64,000 nucleotides of DNA from Chloroflexota bacterium (GTDB taxonomy: Bacteria > Chloroflexota > UBA11872): positions 29,137 through 93,136 of the forward strand of contig JAPOWQ010000066.1 in NCBI GenBank assembly GCA_026707585.1, written 5' to 3'. Below the pieces are notes generated by a model, which was not told the origin of the DNA, searched no databases, and saw nothing but the letters and a program-made list of their open reading frames with translations. Below, in pieces: positions 7,897-16,388 of the stretch (positions are counted from its first letter, which is position 1; each line of letters begins with the position of its first letter). The position numbers and the translations under genes were made by a program.

Positions 7897-8865
7897 CTAC
7901 TGGAGCCGCGCCCGGCTGGCGCGGAGTTCGTGGGCGCCGCTGGCGGTGGAGGTCTCGTAGACGTAGAAGAGGCTGTCGCCCAGCACGGCGTAGTCCAGGT
8001 AGCGCAGGCAGCCGGTGCCGGCGTGGCCCTGTAGCAGGGGACCGTCGTCGGAATGGCGCACGGTGGTGCTGAGGTCTTGCGAGAAGACCATGCCGGTGCG
8101 GTCCTCGTACACGTCGCCTTCGGTGGTGCGGCCGTCGTAGTAGATGAGGAAGCCGGCATCGGTGGGCATGACGGTGCTGACGCGAGTGACGTTGGCGTCC
8201 CAGCCTTTGCCTGGGGTCACGATGTCGCGCTCGAAGCCGAAGCGGCGGCCGTCGGCCGAGACCCAGAGGCCGGTGGGGTGCTCCACCAGCCCCGTGGTGA
8301 AGACGTTGCCGGTGCCGTGCAGCTGTTCGCGGGTTGCGCCGCCGGCCACGCGGTCGCGCGGGCCGTAGCCGGCGAACAGGTAGAACAGGCCGTCCAGCAG
8401 GAGCACCACGGGGTCCTTGACGCCTTCCGAGAACGTGTTGGCGGCGTCAAGGACGGGGATGCGTTGGGCGGGATCAAGGGCGGTGAGGTCGTCTGCTTCG
8501 AGCAGGTCGATGCGCCAGCGGCGGTCGGCGGGGTCCAGGTAGCTGACGTAGTAGCGCCAGGCGCCGCCGGGGATGCGGACAAGGGCCGAGCGTTCGAGGG
8601 ACTCGGTGTCGAACTGGTCGGCCGTGCAGGCCCAGACGGGCTCCAGCGTGGCGATGTCGCGTAGCCGGAAGATCTCGGACTTCCAGCCGCGCCCCTGGTC
8701 CAACGGCCGCCGCCAGCGGACGCTCAGGTACAGGGCGTCCTCATCCAGCCAGAGGGCGGGCGCACCCACCCAATAGCCGGGAGCGTCGACCTCAGGGCTC
8801 AGAAGCGTGACGCCATCGGCCGAATCGAAGAGCGGCACACCGCCAATCGGCGCGCGCGGCGGCAT
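7897..8865 (-). CDS. Glycosidase-like beta-propeller protein (GH43/GH32-superfamily-like)
   Basis: From the Met in MPPRAPIGGVPLFDSADG the protein is 322 residues of repeated beta segments such as APALWLDEDALYLSVRW, FSEGVKDPVVLLLDGLFYLF and GFLIYYDGRTTEGD. These resemble blades of the five-bladed propeller fold of GH43, GH32 and related glycosidases. The Asp in EGVKDPVV and the late Asp/Glu residues could be catalytic, but I cannot assign a family. The upstream in-frame region to 9108 looks like non-coding sequence opposite the aldo/keto reductase and lacks a ribosome site, so I chose 8865 tentatively. Confidence 0.6.
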   Translation of the reverse strand: MPPRAPIGGVPLFDSADGVTLLSPEVDAPGYWVGAPALWLDEDALYLSVRWRRPLDQGRGWKSEIFRLRDIATLEPVWACTADQFDTESLERSALVRIPGGAWRYYVSYLDPADRRWRIDLLEADDLTALDPAQRIPVLDAANTFSEGVKDPVVLLLDGLFYLFAGYGPRDRVAGGATREQLHGTGNVFTTGLVEHPTGLWVSADGRRFGFERDIVTPGKGWDANVTRVSTVMPTDAGFLIYYDGRTTEGDVYEDRTGMVFSQDLSTTVRHSDDGPLLQGHAGTGCLRYLDYAVLGDSLFYVYETSTASGAHELRASRARLQ

Positions 8866-8980
8866 GGGCAGTCCAAGGGATGGCGTGGGCGGGCAGTCTC
8901 CCACAGGCGGGGTGCGGGGATTCGACAGGGCCGGCGGTCGCCGCCATAGTCCTACGGGACAGCCCGCACGTGAGCGCGCC

Positions 8981-9757
8981 ATGGAATACCTGCCACTCGG
9001 ACGAACGACGACCCAGATTCCCAAGATTGGATTCGGCGCCTGGCAGTACCGGGGCGGCGCCGGTGTGCTGCGCCGGGCACACGAGCTGGGTGCCGCGTTT
9101 GTGGACACCGCCGAGGCTTACGGCTCCGAGGCCCAGGTGGCGCGGGACATCGGCGAATTGCGCGACGAGTACTTCATCGCCACCAAGGTCTCGCCGGCAA
9201 ACCTGGCCTATGACGACGTGCTGTCCCACGCCGACGCGAGCCTGGAGCGGCTGGAGACGGACCGGATCGACCTCTACCAGGTGCATCACCCGAATCCCGA
9301 CATCCCGATCCCCGAGACGATGCGGGCCATGCGGCAACTGGTGAGCGACGGCAAGGTTCGCTTTGTGGGTGTGAGCAATTACTCGGTCGACGACATGAAG
9401 GAGTCGCAGGACGCGCTGGGCGACGTTCCGCTGGTGGCCAACCAGGTGCGCTACAGCGTGGCCGCCCGCCAGATCGAGGACGCGATCCTGCCGTATTGCC
9501 AGGAGCACGGGATCACCGTCATCGGCTTCAGTCCGCTGGTGAAGGGGGAGTTCGGAGACCCGGCCCTGGAACGGCTTGACGACGTGGCGGCGGAGGTGGG
9601 CAAGACTCCGGCGCAGGTGCTGCTGAACTGGGTGATCGATCGGCCCGGCGTGATGGCGATTCCCAAGACCGACCGCGTGGAGCGGGTGGACGAAGCCGTG
9701 GGCGCGGTGGGCTGGTCGCTTACGCCGGAGCAGCGGCGGACGCTGACGGGGGACTAG
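8981..9757 (+). CDS. Aldo/keto reductase
   Basis: 258 residues from ATG 8981 (MEYLPLGRTTTQIPKIGFG). This NADPH-dependent TIM-barrel family reduces carbonyls. The catalytic tetrad is visible: Asp and Tyr in FVDTAEAYGSE, Lys in FIATKVSP and His in YQVHHPNPD. VGVSNY and VMAIPKT, the cofactor-phosphate binding segment near the C-terminus, also match. It is divergent from the propeller gene. Its last 38 bases overlap the end of the convergent pseudouridine synthase gene, an unusually deep tail-to-tail overlap. The substrate is unknown. Confidence 0.9.
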   Translation: MEYLPLGRTTTQIPKIGFGAWQYRGGAGVLRRAHELGAAFVDTAEAYGSEAQVARDIGELRDEYFIATKVSPANLAYDDVLSHADASLERLETDRIDLYQVHHPNPDIPIPETMRAMRQLVSDGKVRFVGVSNYSVDDMKESQDALGDVPLVANQVRYSVAARQIEDAILPYCQEHGITVIGFSPLVKGEFGDPALERLDDVAAEVGKTPAQVLLNWVIDRPGVMAIPKTDRVERVDEAVGAVGWSLTPEQRRTLTGD

Positions 9758-10529
9758 CGACCGCGGCCTGCAGTTCGGCGCACTGGTCTGCGTTGAGCAC
9801 GCGGACCGCGCCGGGCGCCAGCGCGCCCAGGCGGACGGTAGCAATGCGCAGCCGGCGAAGGGTCACGACCTTGACCCCAACGGCGGTGAGCATGCGTCGG
9901 ATCTGGCGGTAGCGGCCTTCGCGCAGGACCAGGCGCAGCGTGGCGCCGCCGCGGTGCTGGCGCAGGTTGCGCACTTCCGCGCGGGCCGGACGCGGGTCGC
10001 CGATGGATATGCCGTCGGCGAAGAGCCTGGGCAGGTCGCGCGGCGGATTGCCGCGCACCTCCGCCGAGTACTCGCGCTCGTGCCCGTAACGCGGGTGCAT
10101 CAGGCGCTCGGCCAGTTCGCCGTCATTGGTTAGCAGCACCAGCCCTTCGGAGGGCGCGTCGAGGCGTCCTACGGGATAGAGGCGTACCTCGCGCAGGTCC
10201 GGCGGCAGCAGGTCCAGGACGGTGGGGCGGCCCTCGGGATCGCGCGCGGTGGTGATGACCCCGGGCGGTTTGTGGACGGCCACGACCAGGCGGCAGCCGG
10301 GCAACGTGCTGATCGGCTGACCGTCCAGGCGCACGTCCGCGCGCGCCGGGTCGATCCGCGTGCCGAGCGTTCGCACGACCTGGCCGTCGACCTGGACGCG
10401 GCCGGCAGCGATGGCCGCTTCCATGGCGCGGCGCGAGCCGGCGCCGGCGCGGGCCAGGAAGACGTGCAGGCGCACCGACCCGGATCGGTTCTCCGATTGA
10501 TCGCCGGACCCGGTGGGCGCAGCTTTCAT
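9720..10529 (-). CDS. Ribosomal small/large subunit pseudouridine synthase, RsuA/RluB family
   Basis: About 269 residues from the Met in MKAAPTGSGDQ. An S4 RNA-binding domain (VRLHVFLARAGAGSRRAMEAA, roughly residues 18-65) precedes the catalytic domain with VGRLDAPSEGLVLLTNDG, whose Asp is the nucleophile that isomerises uridine in rRNA. REYSAEVRG and GRYRQIRRMLTAVG are further family motifs. Whether it modifies 16S or 23S rRNA is not clear from the sequence. No strong ribosome site is present and a Met 19 codons upstream is the alternative start. Confidence 0.88.
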   Translation of the reverse strand: MKAAPTGSGDQSENRSGSVRLHVFLARAGAGSRRAMEAAIAAGRVQVDGQVVRTLGTRIDPARADVRLDGQPISTLPGCRLVVAVHKPPGVITTARDPEGRPTVLDLLPPDLREVRLYPVGRLDAPSEGLVLLTNDGELAERLMHPRYGHEREYSAEVRGNPPRDLPRLFADGISIGDPRPARAEVRNLRQHRGGATLRLVLREGRYRQIRRMLTAVGVKVVTLRRLRIATVRLGALAPGAVRVLNADQCAELQAAVASPPSASAAAPA

Positions 10530-10620
10530 GACCGGCTCGGGAGGCCGAGGACCTCGGCCAGTGGGCCATGGCGGCCGACGGCTCATGGCTAACCGCAGTC
10601 TTGCGATGGATATCCGACCA

Positions 10621-10697
10621 CGAAAGGCCCTTCTGGCGGAGCCGGCTGACTCGCAGCCACGCAGCGTGCATGCTAAGGCGTGGCCGGCCGTTCGGCG
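10621..10697 (+). pseudogene. Relic of a pspC 5' end
   Basis: The 77 bases here align closely with 11867-11945, the ribosome-site and first-codon region of the intact pspC downstream. Shared blocks include GAAAGGCCCTTC, CCGGCTGAC.CGCAGCCAC and GGCGTGGCCGGC. The ATG is lost (TTCTGG in place of TTCATGG) and the frame is not continued, so it is a decayed duplicate lying just before the first LiaF-like gene. Confidence 0.6.
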
Positions 10698-10826
10698 GCC
10701 CCGCGGCCGATTCGGCCCTTATCCTGACGGGCGCCCAGCCCCTGGTGGACGGGTTCTACGAGGGCATGGCCGTCGGGGCGAGGGTCACGCCGATAGTCAG
10801 CTAGACGGGGAGCAGCGGGGGCAGCA

Positions 10827-11753
10827 ATGAAGGAGCGGGTCCAGCGGCAGGGTTTTGGACTGCCCGGCAGTTTGCTTTTGCTTGGGGCCTTTGTGCTGCT
10901 GTGGCATTTCGAGATCCTGCCCGATGGCTATTGGGGGGAGTTCTTCCTCTTGTGGCCATTCTGGCTGGCGGCGACGGCGGCCAGCCTGCTGTTGTCGCGC
11001 TTGCACCCGTGGGCAGGTTCGCTGGCGGCCCTGGGCATCATGGCCGGCGCCCTGGCGGGGGCCTGGTGGGTGGCTGACAGTGACGATCGGAAGCCGATTC
11101 TGCCGGTGACCCCTGAGTCCATCTCGTTGCCGCTGGGCGGCGTGCAGACGGCGCAGGTGAACCTGACCGTCTCGAGCGGCGTGCTCGCGCTGAGCGGCGG
11201 AGCACCGTCGGGGCAGTTGCTGGTCGGCAGATTCGAAGGGATGGCCTTCCCGGCGGCGCAGTATTCGGTGCGCGTGGGTACGGCGGGCGACCGACAGACG
11301 CTGGAGGTCAATCTGCAGGGTTCCTGGGAGGTTGCTTTCCCACCAGAGCGGCCCATCTCAAACGGACGTTGGAAGCTGCAACACGCCAGCGGCGTGCCGA
11401 CCGACATCGGGGTGTACGGCGGCGCGACGACGCTGGACCTCGACCTGCAAGGGTTGAACGTACGAAGTCTGATTGTGGAGGCGGGCGCCGCGGACATCGC
11501 GGTGGCGCTGCCCGCCAGCGCGGGGCGCACGGACGCCAGCTTCATGCTGGGCGCGGGCAGCCTGGACATACGGATTCCGGCAGGCGTAGCGGCCCGAATC
11601 GAGTTGGAGGGCGGCGTGTCGAGCGTCGACATCGATACGGCGCGCTTCCCGTCACAAGGCGACGGCCGCTATGCCTCCCCGGACTTTGGGAATGCCGCCA
11701 ACCGGGTGACGATCACGATCGGCACAGGCGCGGTCGACATCACCGTCCGCTAG
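10827..11753 (+). CDS. LiaF-like membrane protein, paralogue 1
   Basis: 308 residues. Residues 10-75 hold three to four hydrophobic segments with the LiaI/LiaF-like pattern LLLLGAFVLLWHFEILPDGYW and FFLLWPFWLAATAA. The remainder is a beta-rich 'toast-rack' domain (LDLDLQGLNVRSLIVEAGAA, AGRTDASFMLGAGSLDIRIP) like the DUF2154/LiaF C-terminal region, which in Firmicutes modulates the LiaRS envelope-stress system. No sensor kinase is nearby. It is about 40% identical by eye to 12756-13694 and heads a four-gene same-strand cluster with pspC. Confidence 0.75.
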   Translation: MKERVQRQGFGLPGSLLLLGAFVLLWHFEILPDGYWGEFFLLWPFWLAATAASLLLSRLHPWAGSLAALGIMAGALAGAWWVADSDDRKPILPVTPESISLPLGGVQTAQVNLTVSSGVLALSGGAPSGQLLVGRFEGMAFPAAQYSVRVGTAGDRQTLEVNLQGSWEVAFPPERPISNGRWKLQHASGVPTDIGVYGGATTLDLDLQGLNVRSLIVEAGAADIAVALPASAGRTDASFMLGAGSLDIRIPAGVAARIELEGGVSSVDIDTARFPSQGDGRYASPDFGNAANRVTITIGTGAVDITVR

Positions 11754-11880
11754 CCGCGACGGGCCTAGTCCTTTTGGCCGATTCGGCGGGAGGAAAATTA
11801 CGGCCTTGGGGCGATGGCGGGGCGCCGCTCTCGGCTTACCGTGACCATGCACGACACACACAACCGCGGAAAGGCCCTTC

Positions 11881-12519
11881 ATGGATAACCGGCTGACCCG
11901 CAGCCACTCGGACCGAATGCTCACCGGCGTGGCCGGCGGGATGGCGGAGTACTTCGACGTCGACCCGGTGATCATCCGGCTGCTCTGGGTGCTGGGCGCC
12001 GTCTTCACGGGCGGGCTGTTGCTGGTCGTCTACTTCGTGATGGCGATCATCATGCCCGCGCCGCCGGACGACGAAGACGAGTACGAGGATGACGAGGAGG
12101 ACGACGACCTCGAGGAGGAGGACGAGGCCGAGACTGCCGGCGACGAGTCGGACGCCGAGGTGTCCTCGGAGGATCAGGGCGAGGAAGCGACCGACGATGA
12201 GGCCGACACCAAGACCAGCGGCGCGGCAACGACCGCAACCGCTTCAACGGCGGCGGCCTCAGACGCGCCGCTCGCCGAATCTCCGCGCGAGCCGAGGCGA
12301 AAGGCCCGCCGGGCCCGCAGGGGGTCGCGTCGGCGTGCCCGGCACCGCCGGGCGGCAGCCCGTCGCCGCGGCCAGGGCGCGCTCGTCATCGGCTCCATCC
12401 TGATCGGGATCGGCGCGTTGGCCCTGGTGGACCAGTTCAGCCTGTTCAGCTTCTGGCAGTTCTGGCCCCTCATTCTGATCGGGATCGGCGGCGCGCTGAT
12501 CCTCGGCCGGATGCGTTAG
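11881..12519 (+). CDS. pspC: PspC-domain membrane protein with acidic linker
   Basis: 212 residues. The N-terminal PspC domain is clear: DNRLTRSHSDRMLTGVAGGM, AEYFDVDPVIIRLLWVL, and a TM helix through about residue 58. A strongly acidic run of Asp/Glu (residues 63-110) is followed by an Arg-rich basic stretch (135-160) and two more hydrophobic segments with WQFWPLILIGIGGALIL, a DUF5668-type end. PspC proteins sense or relieve membrane stress. The abrupt acidic-then-basic linker is unusual and could be a self-interacting switch (inference). Confidence 0.85.
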   Translation: MDNRLTRSHSDRMLTGVAGGMAEYFDVDPVIIRLLWVLGAVFTGGLLLVVYFVMAIIMPAPPDDEDEYEDDEEDDDLEEEDEAETAGDESDAEVSSEDQGEEATDDEADTKTSGAATTATASTAAASDAPLAESPREPRRKARRARRGSRRRARHRRAAARRRGQGALVIGSILIGIGALALVDQFSLFSFWQFWPLILIGIGGALILGRMR

Positions 12520-12528
12520 GGGGTCGTG

Positions 12529-12759
12529 ATGGCTCGAAACGACACGCACGACGACTCGGCGCCGGCTCGCAAGCGACGGCGACGGCGACGCGGGGACGGC
12601 GCCCTGGTCGGCGGCACGGCTCTCGTCTTGCTTGGTTCGGTCTTCCTTGCGGATGAGCTCGGCTGGGTCGAATTCGGCGACCTGTGGCCCGTGATCCTGA
12701 TTGGGATCGGCCTGGTGATGATCGTCAGCTTCTTCGCCGACGCCAGGAGGTCCTCATGA
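12529..12759 (+). CDS. Small LiaI/DUF5668-like membrane protein
   Basis: 76 residues: a polar start, a run of Arg/Lys (ARKRRRRRRG), then two hydrophobic helices with GDLWPVILIGIGLVMIV, the short transmembrane pattern seen in LiaI-like proteins and at the end of the neighbouring PspC. The ATG at 12529 is preceded by GGGGG at 12519-12523. A GTG one codon upstream is possible. Its TGA overlaps the next ATG as ATGA, so it is translationally coupled to the second LiaF-like protein. Confidence 0.75.
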   Translation: MARNDTHDDSAPARKRRRRRRGDGALVGGTALVLLGSVFLADELGWVEFGDLWPVILIGIGLVMIVSFFADARRSS

Positions 12760-13694
12760 ACGACTCACGAACCCTGGCCAGGCAGTCCGGCTTTGGTTTC
12801 GCCGGCGGCCTGATCCTGCTGGGCGTGTTCGGGCTGCTCTGGAATTTCAATGTGCTGCCCGACGGTTTCTGGGGCGAGTTCTGGACGCTGTGGCCGCTGT
12901 TGCTGGTGGCCATCGGCGTGAACCTGGTGCTGTCCCGGCAGCGCGCCTGGCTGGGCTCGGTGGCGGCGCTGGCGGTCGTGACCGGCTCACTGGTCGCGGC
13001 CTGGGTATTGGCCGCGGCCAACCCACCGTCACGGGCAGTCCTGACGATCAGCCCCGATTCGATCGCGGTCATGAGCGACGGCGCGGAGTCGGCGCGCCTG
13101 AACCTGACCCTGGCCGCAGGCGATCTTGCGCTGACGGGCGGCGCGCCGGCGGGCCTGCTGTTGACCGGCGGATCCCAGGGCTTTGTTGCCGAGATGATGG
13201 ACCAGCGCGTAAGCGTCAGGACGTCGGATGGCCGACGGACGGTGGACGTGCGGCTCAATACCGGCTGGGGCTTCGACTTTCCGCCGCGCCGCGGTCGCTT
13301 GCCGGACGGACGGTGGGTGCTGCGTCACGCCGAGGGCATTCCTACCGATATCAGAGTAGAGACAGGAGCATCGGACCTCGATCTGGACCTACGGGAGTTG
13401 AACGTGCAGAGCCTGAACGTGGACGGGGGCGCGGCGGACATCGATGTAGTGCTGCCGGCCAACGCCGGTCGCACGAGCGCCGAGTTCAGCATCGGCGCGG
13501 CCGACCTGGACATCACGGTTCCGGACGGCGTGGCGGCGCAGATCGACTTCGAGGGCGGCATTTCAAGTCTCAACATTGACGAGTCGCGGTTCCCGAAGGT
13601 GGGCGACCGCTACGTCTCTCCGGACTTCGAGAGCGCCACCAACCGCGTCACGATCAAGATCGAAGCCGGGGTGAGCGACATCACTATCAATTAG
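12756..13694 (+). CDS. LiaF-like membrane protein, paralogue 2
   Basis: 312 residues starting at the ATG inside the ATGA overlap, with AGGAGG at 12745-12750 five bases upstream. It has the same architecture as the gene at 10827: GLILLGVFGLLWNFNVLPDG and TLWPLLLVAIGVNLVLS membrane segments, then repeated beta segments LDLDLRELNVQSLNVDGGAA and AADLDITVPDGVAAQIDFEG. Together with pspC and the small gene it forms an operon presumably for envelope stress. The two paralogues flank pspC, which suggests duplication of a whole unit; a pspC relic lies before the first one. Confidence 0.75.
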   Translation: MNDSRTLARQSGFGFAGGLILLGVFGLLWNFNVLPDGFWGEFWTLWPLLLVAIGVNLVLSRQRAWLGSVAALAVVTGSLVAAWVLAAANPPSRAVLTISPDSIAVMSDGAESARLNLTLAAGDLALTGGAPAGLLLTGGSQGFVAEMMDQRVSVRTSDGRRTVDVRLNTGWGFDFPPRRGRLPDGRWVLRHAEGIPTDIRVETGASDLDLDLRELNVQSLNVDGGAADIDVVLPANAGRTSAEFSIGAADLDITVPDGVAAQIDFEGGISSLNIDESRFPKVGDRYVSPDFESATNRVTIKIEAGVSDITIN

Positions 13695-13722
13695 CTAATC
13701 CACATCCCCCTCCCTCCCCCAG

Positions 13723-13753
13723 CGGGCCGGGTCGCCGAGAGCGGCCCGGCCCG
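13723..13753. terminator. Hairpin between convergent genes
   Basis: CGGGCCGGGTCGC (13723-13735) pairs with GCGGCCCGGCCCG (13741-13753) around a CGAGA loop: 13 pairs including one G-U. It lies between the ends of the LiaF-like and NUDIX genes. There is no T-tract, so it may act on both strands or only as an RNA stabiliser. Confidence 0.6.
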
Positions 13754-13759
13754 TCAGGT

Positions 13760-14434
13760 TTAAGCCCGGAGGTCGAAGCGGGGGTCGTAGCGCAGGTTGC
13801 GCTCGCCGGCCAGGGCACGGCGGGACAATTCGGCCAGGTGCGCCGCGAACGGACCGAGGCCGGGGGTCAGTTCGGGCGAAGTGATAAAGGCGGCGGCAAT
13901 CTCCCGGCTCATTGCATCCATGCGCCGGGCCGGCGTGCGGGCGCCCGGTTTCTGCAGATCCGGCACAACCGCAAGGTCCAGGCTCAGCAGGGCCTCGATT
14001 TCAACAGGCTGCGGGCGCAGATCGTCCAAGCAGAGCGGGGCCAGCCAGAGCCAGAGGTCCTGGAGTTCGCGGTCCACGAGTCCGTCCTTGATATGCAGGC
14101 CCTCGACGCGGCGGGTGCCGAGTTGAATCAGCGGCCCCTCGGTGGGCCGCACGCCCAGTTCCTCCTCCAGCTCGCGCCACGGATCCGGATCGTCGGGCGC
14201 CAGGTGGCCGGCGCTGCTGACGTCCAGCAGACCGCCCCAGGTGTCCTTGGTGAACCCGCGTTGCTGGAGCACCAGGCCGGGGCCGTTTGGCTCGCCGGTC
14301 AGGACCACCCAGACCGTGCGCGTGAGGTGCCAGTGGCCCTCGCGGTGAATCTGCAGTCGCGGCAGCAGGCGTCCGGTCGAGCGGCCGTCGGGCGTTGTGA
14401 CCTCCAGCAGTTCGCTTTGGTCGTCGTAGGTCAT
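13760..14434 (-). CDS. NUDIX hydrolase (isopentenyl-diphosphate-isomerase-like)
   Basis: 224 residues. The fold and the REL.EEEG core are seen in PWRELEEELGVRPTEGP, preceded by LLDVSSAGHLAPDDPD. The segment between Gly and REL is about three residues shorter than the standard 23-residue Nudix box and lacks its first Glu, although the REXXEE metal-binding part is intact. WHLTRTVWVVL and LQQRG.TKDTWGG resemble YfcD and IPP-isomerase-like NUDIX proteins that act on nucleoside or other diphosphates. A helical C-terminal extension of about 60 residues follows. It is divergent from the sugar isomerase gene, 62 bases away. Confidence 0.8.
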   Translation of the reverse strand: MTYDDQSELLEVTTPDGRSTGRLLPRLQIHREGHWHLTRTVWVVLTGEPNGPGLVLQQRGFTKDTWGGLLDVSSAGHLAPDDPDPWRELEEELGVRPTEGPLIQLGTRRVEGLHIKDGLVDRELQDLWLWLAPLCLDDLRPQPVEIEALLSLDLAVVPDLQKPGARTPARRMDAMSREIAAAFITSPELTPGLGPFAAHLAELSRRALAGERNLRYDPRFDLRA

Positions 14435-14496
14435 TCGGCCGTTGCCCCGGGTTTGGACGGGCGCTCGCGTACCATGCCGGGCAGCCTGGCCTCAGG

Positions 14497-15297
14497 ATGG
14501 AAACGCGCCCTATGCGATTCGGCTGCTGCGGACCTATCGAGAACATGCCGGCCATGCGAGCGGCCGGCTACGACTACGCCGAGTTGCGCGTGGTGGACCT
14601 GCGACCCGACGACGACGAGACCGTGTACGCCCCGATCAAGCGACAGATCGAGGACGCCGGGCTGCCGCCGGAAGCCCTGAACGTGTTCATCCCGCCGCAC
14701 CACCCCGTGGTGGGACCGGACCGCGACCTGGAGGGCCTGCGCGCCTACGTGACGACGGCCATGGGCCGCATGCGCGACCTGGGCACGAAACTGGTGGTGT
14801 TCGGGAGCGGCGGGGCCCGCTCCACGCCGCCTGGATTCGACCACCACCTGGTGCCGGGGCAGCTGCAGGATTTCCTGCTGCTGGCCGGCGGCATCGCGGC
14901 CGATCACGACATGGACCTGGTGATCGAACCGCTGTGGCGGGAGGTCTGCGACACCATCAACACCATCGTGGAGGGCTTCGTGGCGGCCCGCCAGAGCGGA
15001 CATCCGCGGGTATGGACGCTGGCGGACTGGTTCCACGTCTTCCACAACGACGAGCCGCTGGAAACCCTGGCCGAAGTCGCGCCGCGGTTGCGCCATATCC
15101 ACGTGCCCGTGCCTCCCATACCCGGCGCGCCGGAGCAGCCGACGGATCCCGGGTTCGACGCCTTTCTGGACGCCCTGCTGGCTACAGGCTATGACCTGCG
15201 GATGAGCGTGGAGGACAACGGGAAGCGGTTCACCGACTTCGCGTCCCAGGCCGGGCCGGCGCTGGACTACCTGCGGGCGCGCGTGCCGGCGTCGTGA
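14497..15297 (+). CDS. Sugar phosphate isomerase/epimerase (xylose-isomerase-like TIM barrel)
   Basis: 266 residues. Typical barrel strands carry likely metal ligands: Glu in LVIEPLWRE, Asp/His in TLADWFHVFHND, His in RHIHVPVP and Glu in MSVEDNG. Members isomerise or epimerise sugars and inositols. An alternative ATG five codons downstream (14512) has AGGATGGA ten bases before it and may be the true start. Its stop overlaps the start of the following esterase (GTGATG), indicating an operon for carbohydrate breakdown. Confidence 0.85.
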   Translation: METRPMRFGCCGPIENMPAMRAAGYDYAELRVVDLRPDDDETVYAPIKRQIEDAGLPPEALNVFIPPHHPVVGPDRDLEGLRAYVTTAMGRMRDLGTKLVVFGSGGARSTPPGFDHHLVPGQLQDFLLLAGGIAADHDMDLVIEPLWREVCDTINTIVEGFVAARQSGHPRVWTLADWFHVFHNDEPLETLAEVAPRLRHIHVPVPPIPGAPEQPTDPGFDAFLDALLATGYDLRMSVEDNGKRFTDFASQAGPALDYLRARVPAS

Positions 15298-16331
15298 TGG
15301 CGATGGATCCGCCGGCGTACGACTTCGACCGGTTCATCAACGGGCTGGACGGGGCGCGGGAGCCCTCGCTGGCGTTTCATCCGGGGATGGACTTCGACGC
15401 CTGGCGGGCGGCGCTATTGGAGCGAGTTCAATGGCTACTGGGCGAACTCCCGGCGCTGACCGGGGCCGAGCCGGAAATCCTTGAGACCAGGGACTGCGGC
15501 GCCTACGTCCAGCACAAGCTGGTCTACGAGACCATTTCCGACGTCCGGGTTCCGGCCTGGTTGCTGATTCCGAGCTCCGCGACGCCCGAGCGGCCCGCGT
15601 CCGGAGTCCTGGCGCTGCACGGCCACGGGGACGGCAAGGATCAGCTGGTGGCTCGCGATGACGGTCCCAACATCTACCGAAGCTTCGCCCGGCGCTATGC
15701 GGAGCGCGGGCACGTGGTGCTGGCGCCAGACGCGATCGGCTTCGGCGAGCGCGCCGAGGAGTTCCGCCGTTACGGGCAGCGCGACGGCTGCAACATCAAC
15801 TTCATGCGCGCGCTGTTGTTCGGCATCAACCTGATGGCGCTCAATATCCAGGACGACCGCCGGGGCCTGGACATCCTGGGCGCGCTACCGGAGGTGGACG
15901 CGGGGCGGCTGGGCTGCGCCGGGCTGTCGTTTGGGGGCACGCGCACGATGTACCTGGGCGCGCTGGACACGCGAATCAGGGCGGCGGTGGTGAGCGGCTA
16001 CCTGACGACGTTCCGCGCCTACGCGCTGGAGACCGGGAACTTCTGCGGTTCGCAGTTCCTGCCGGGGATCTATGCCTATGCCGACGTCCCGGACCTGCAC
16101 GGGTTGATCGCGCCGCGGCCGTTGCTGATCGAGGCCGGTCGCGCGGACCGTGGGTTCCCTATTGAGGCCTCGCGCGACGCGCACGCACGCGTGGCCGCGA
16201 TTTATGCGGCGGCGGGCGTGCCGGAGCGGCTGGAACGCGACGAGTTCGACGGCGGGCACGAGTACCGCGCGGAAGCCTCGCTCGACTTCATGGACCGCTG
16301 GCTGGCGCCGGGCAGCCCGGCCGTTTCCTGA
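15294..16331 (+). CDS. Alpha/beta hydrolase, acetyl-xylan-esterase / dienelactone-hydrolase-like
   Basis: 345 residues. ALHGHGDGKDQL is the oxyanion region, GLSFGGTRT the nucleophile elbow, Asp lies in AGRADRGFP and His in FDGGHEY, a complete catalytic triad. The long N-terminus (about 110 residues) before the core and the insertion RRYGQRDGCNINFMRALLFG are typical of the large abhydrolase_7 / sugar-ester group. It starts at GTG 15294 or ATG 15297, overlapping the sugar isomerase stop. Deacetylation of plant or algal sugars is inferred from the family and the operon partner. Confidence 0.85.
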   Translation: MMAMDPPAYDFDRFINGLDGAREPSLAFHPGMDFDAWRAALLERVQWLLGELPALTGAEPEILETRDCGAYVQHKLVYETISDVRVPAWLLIPSSATPERPASGVLALHGHGDGKDQLVARDDGPNIYRSFARRYAERGHVVLAPDAIGFGERAEEFRRYGQRDGCNINFMRALLFGINLMALNIQDDRRGLDILGALPEVDAGRLGCAGLSFGGTRTMYLGALDTRIRAAVVSGYLTTFRAYALETGNFCGSQFLPGIYAYADVPDLHGLIAPRPLLIEAGRADRGFPIEASRDAHARVAAIYAAAGVPERLERDEFDGGHEYRAEASLDFMDRWLAPGSPAVS

Positions 16332-16342
16332 GCGCCTAGCAA

Positions 16343-16369
16343 GAGGGGCGCTCCCGAGGAGCGCCCCTC
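16343..16369. terminator. Strong hairpin between convergent genes
   Basis: A perfect 12-bp stem, GAGGGGCGCTCC (16343-16354) with GGAGCGCCCCTC (16358-16369), encloses a CGA loop. It sits 12 bases after the esterase stop and 20 bases before the LysM gene end, so it can serve both. No T-run follows. Confidence 0.7.
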
Positions 16370-16388
16370 CTGGAACAGGCGGCGACCG

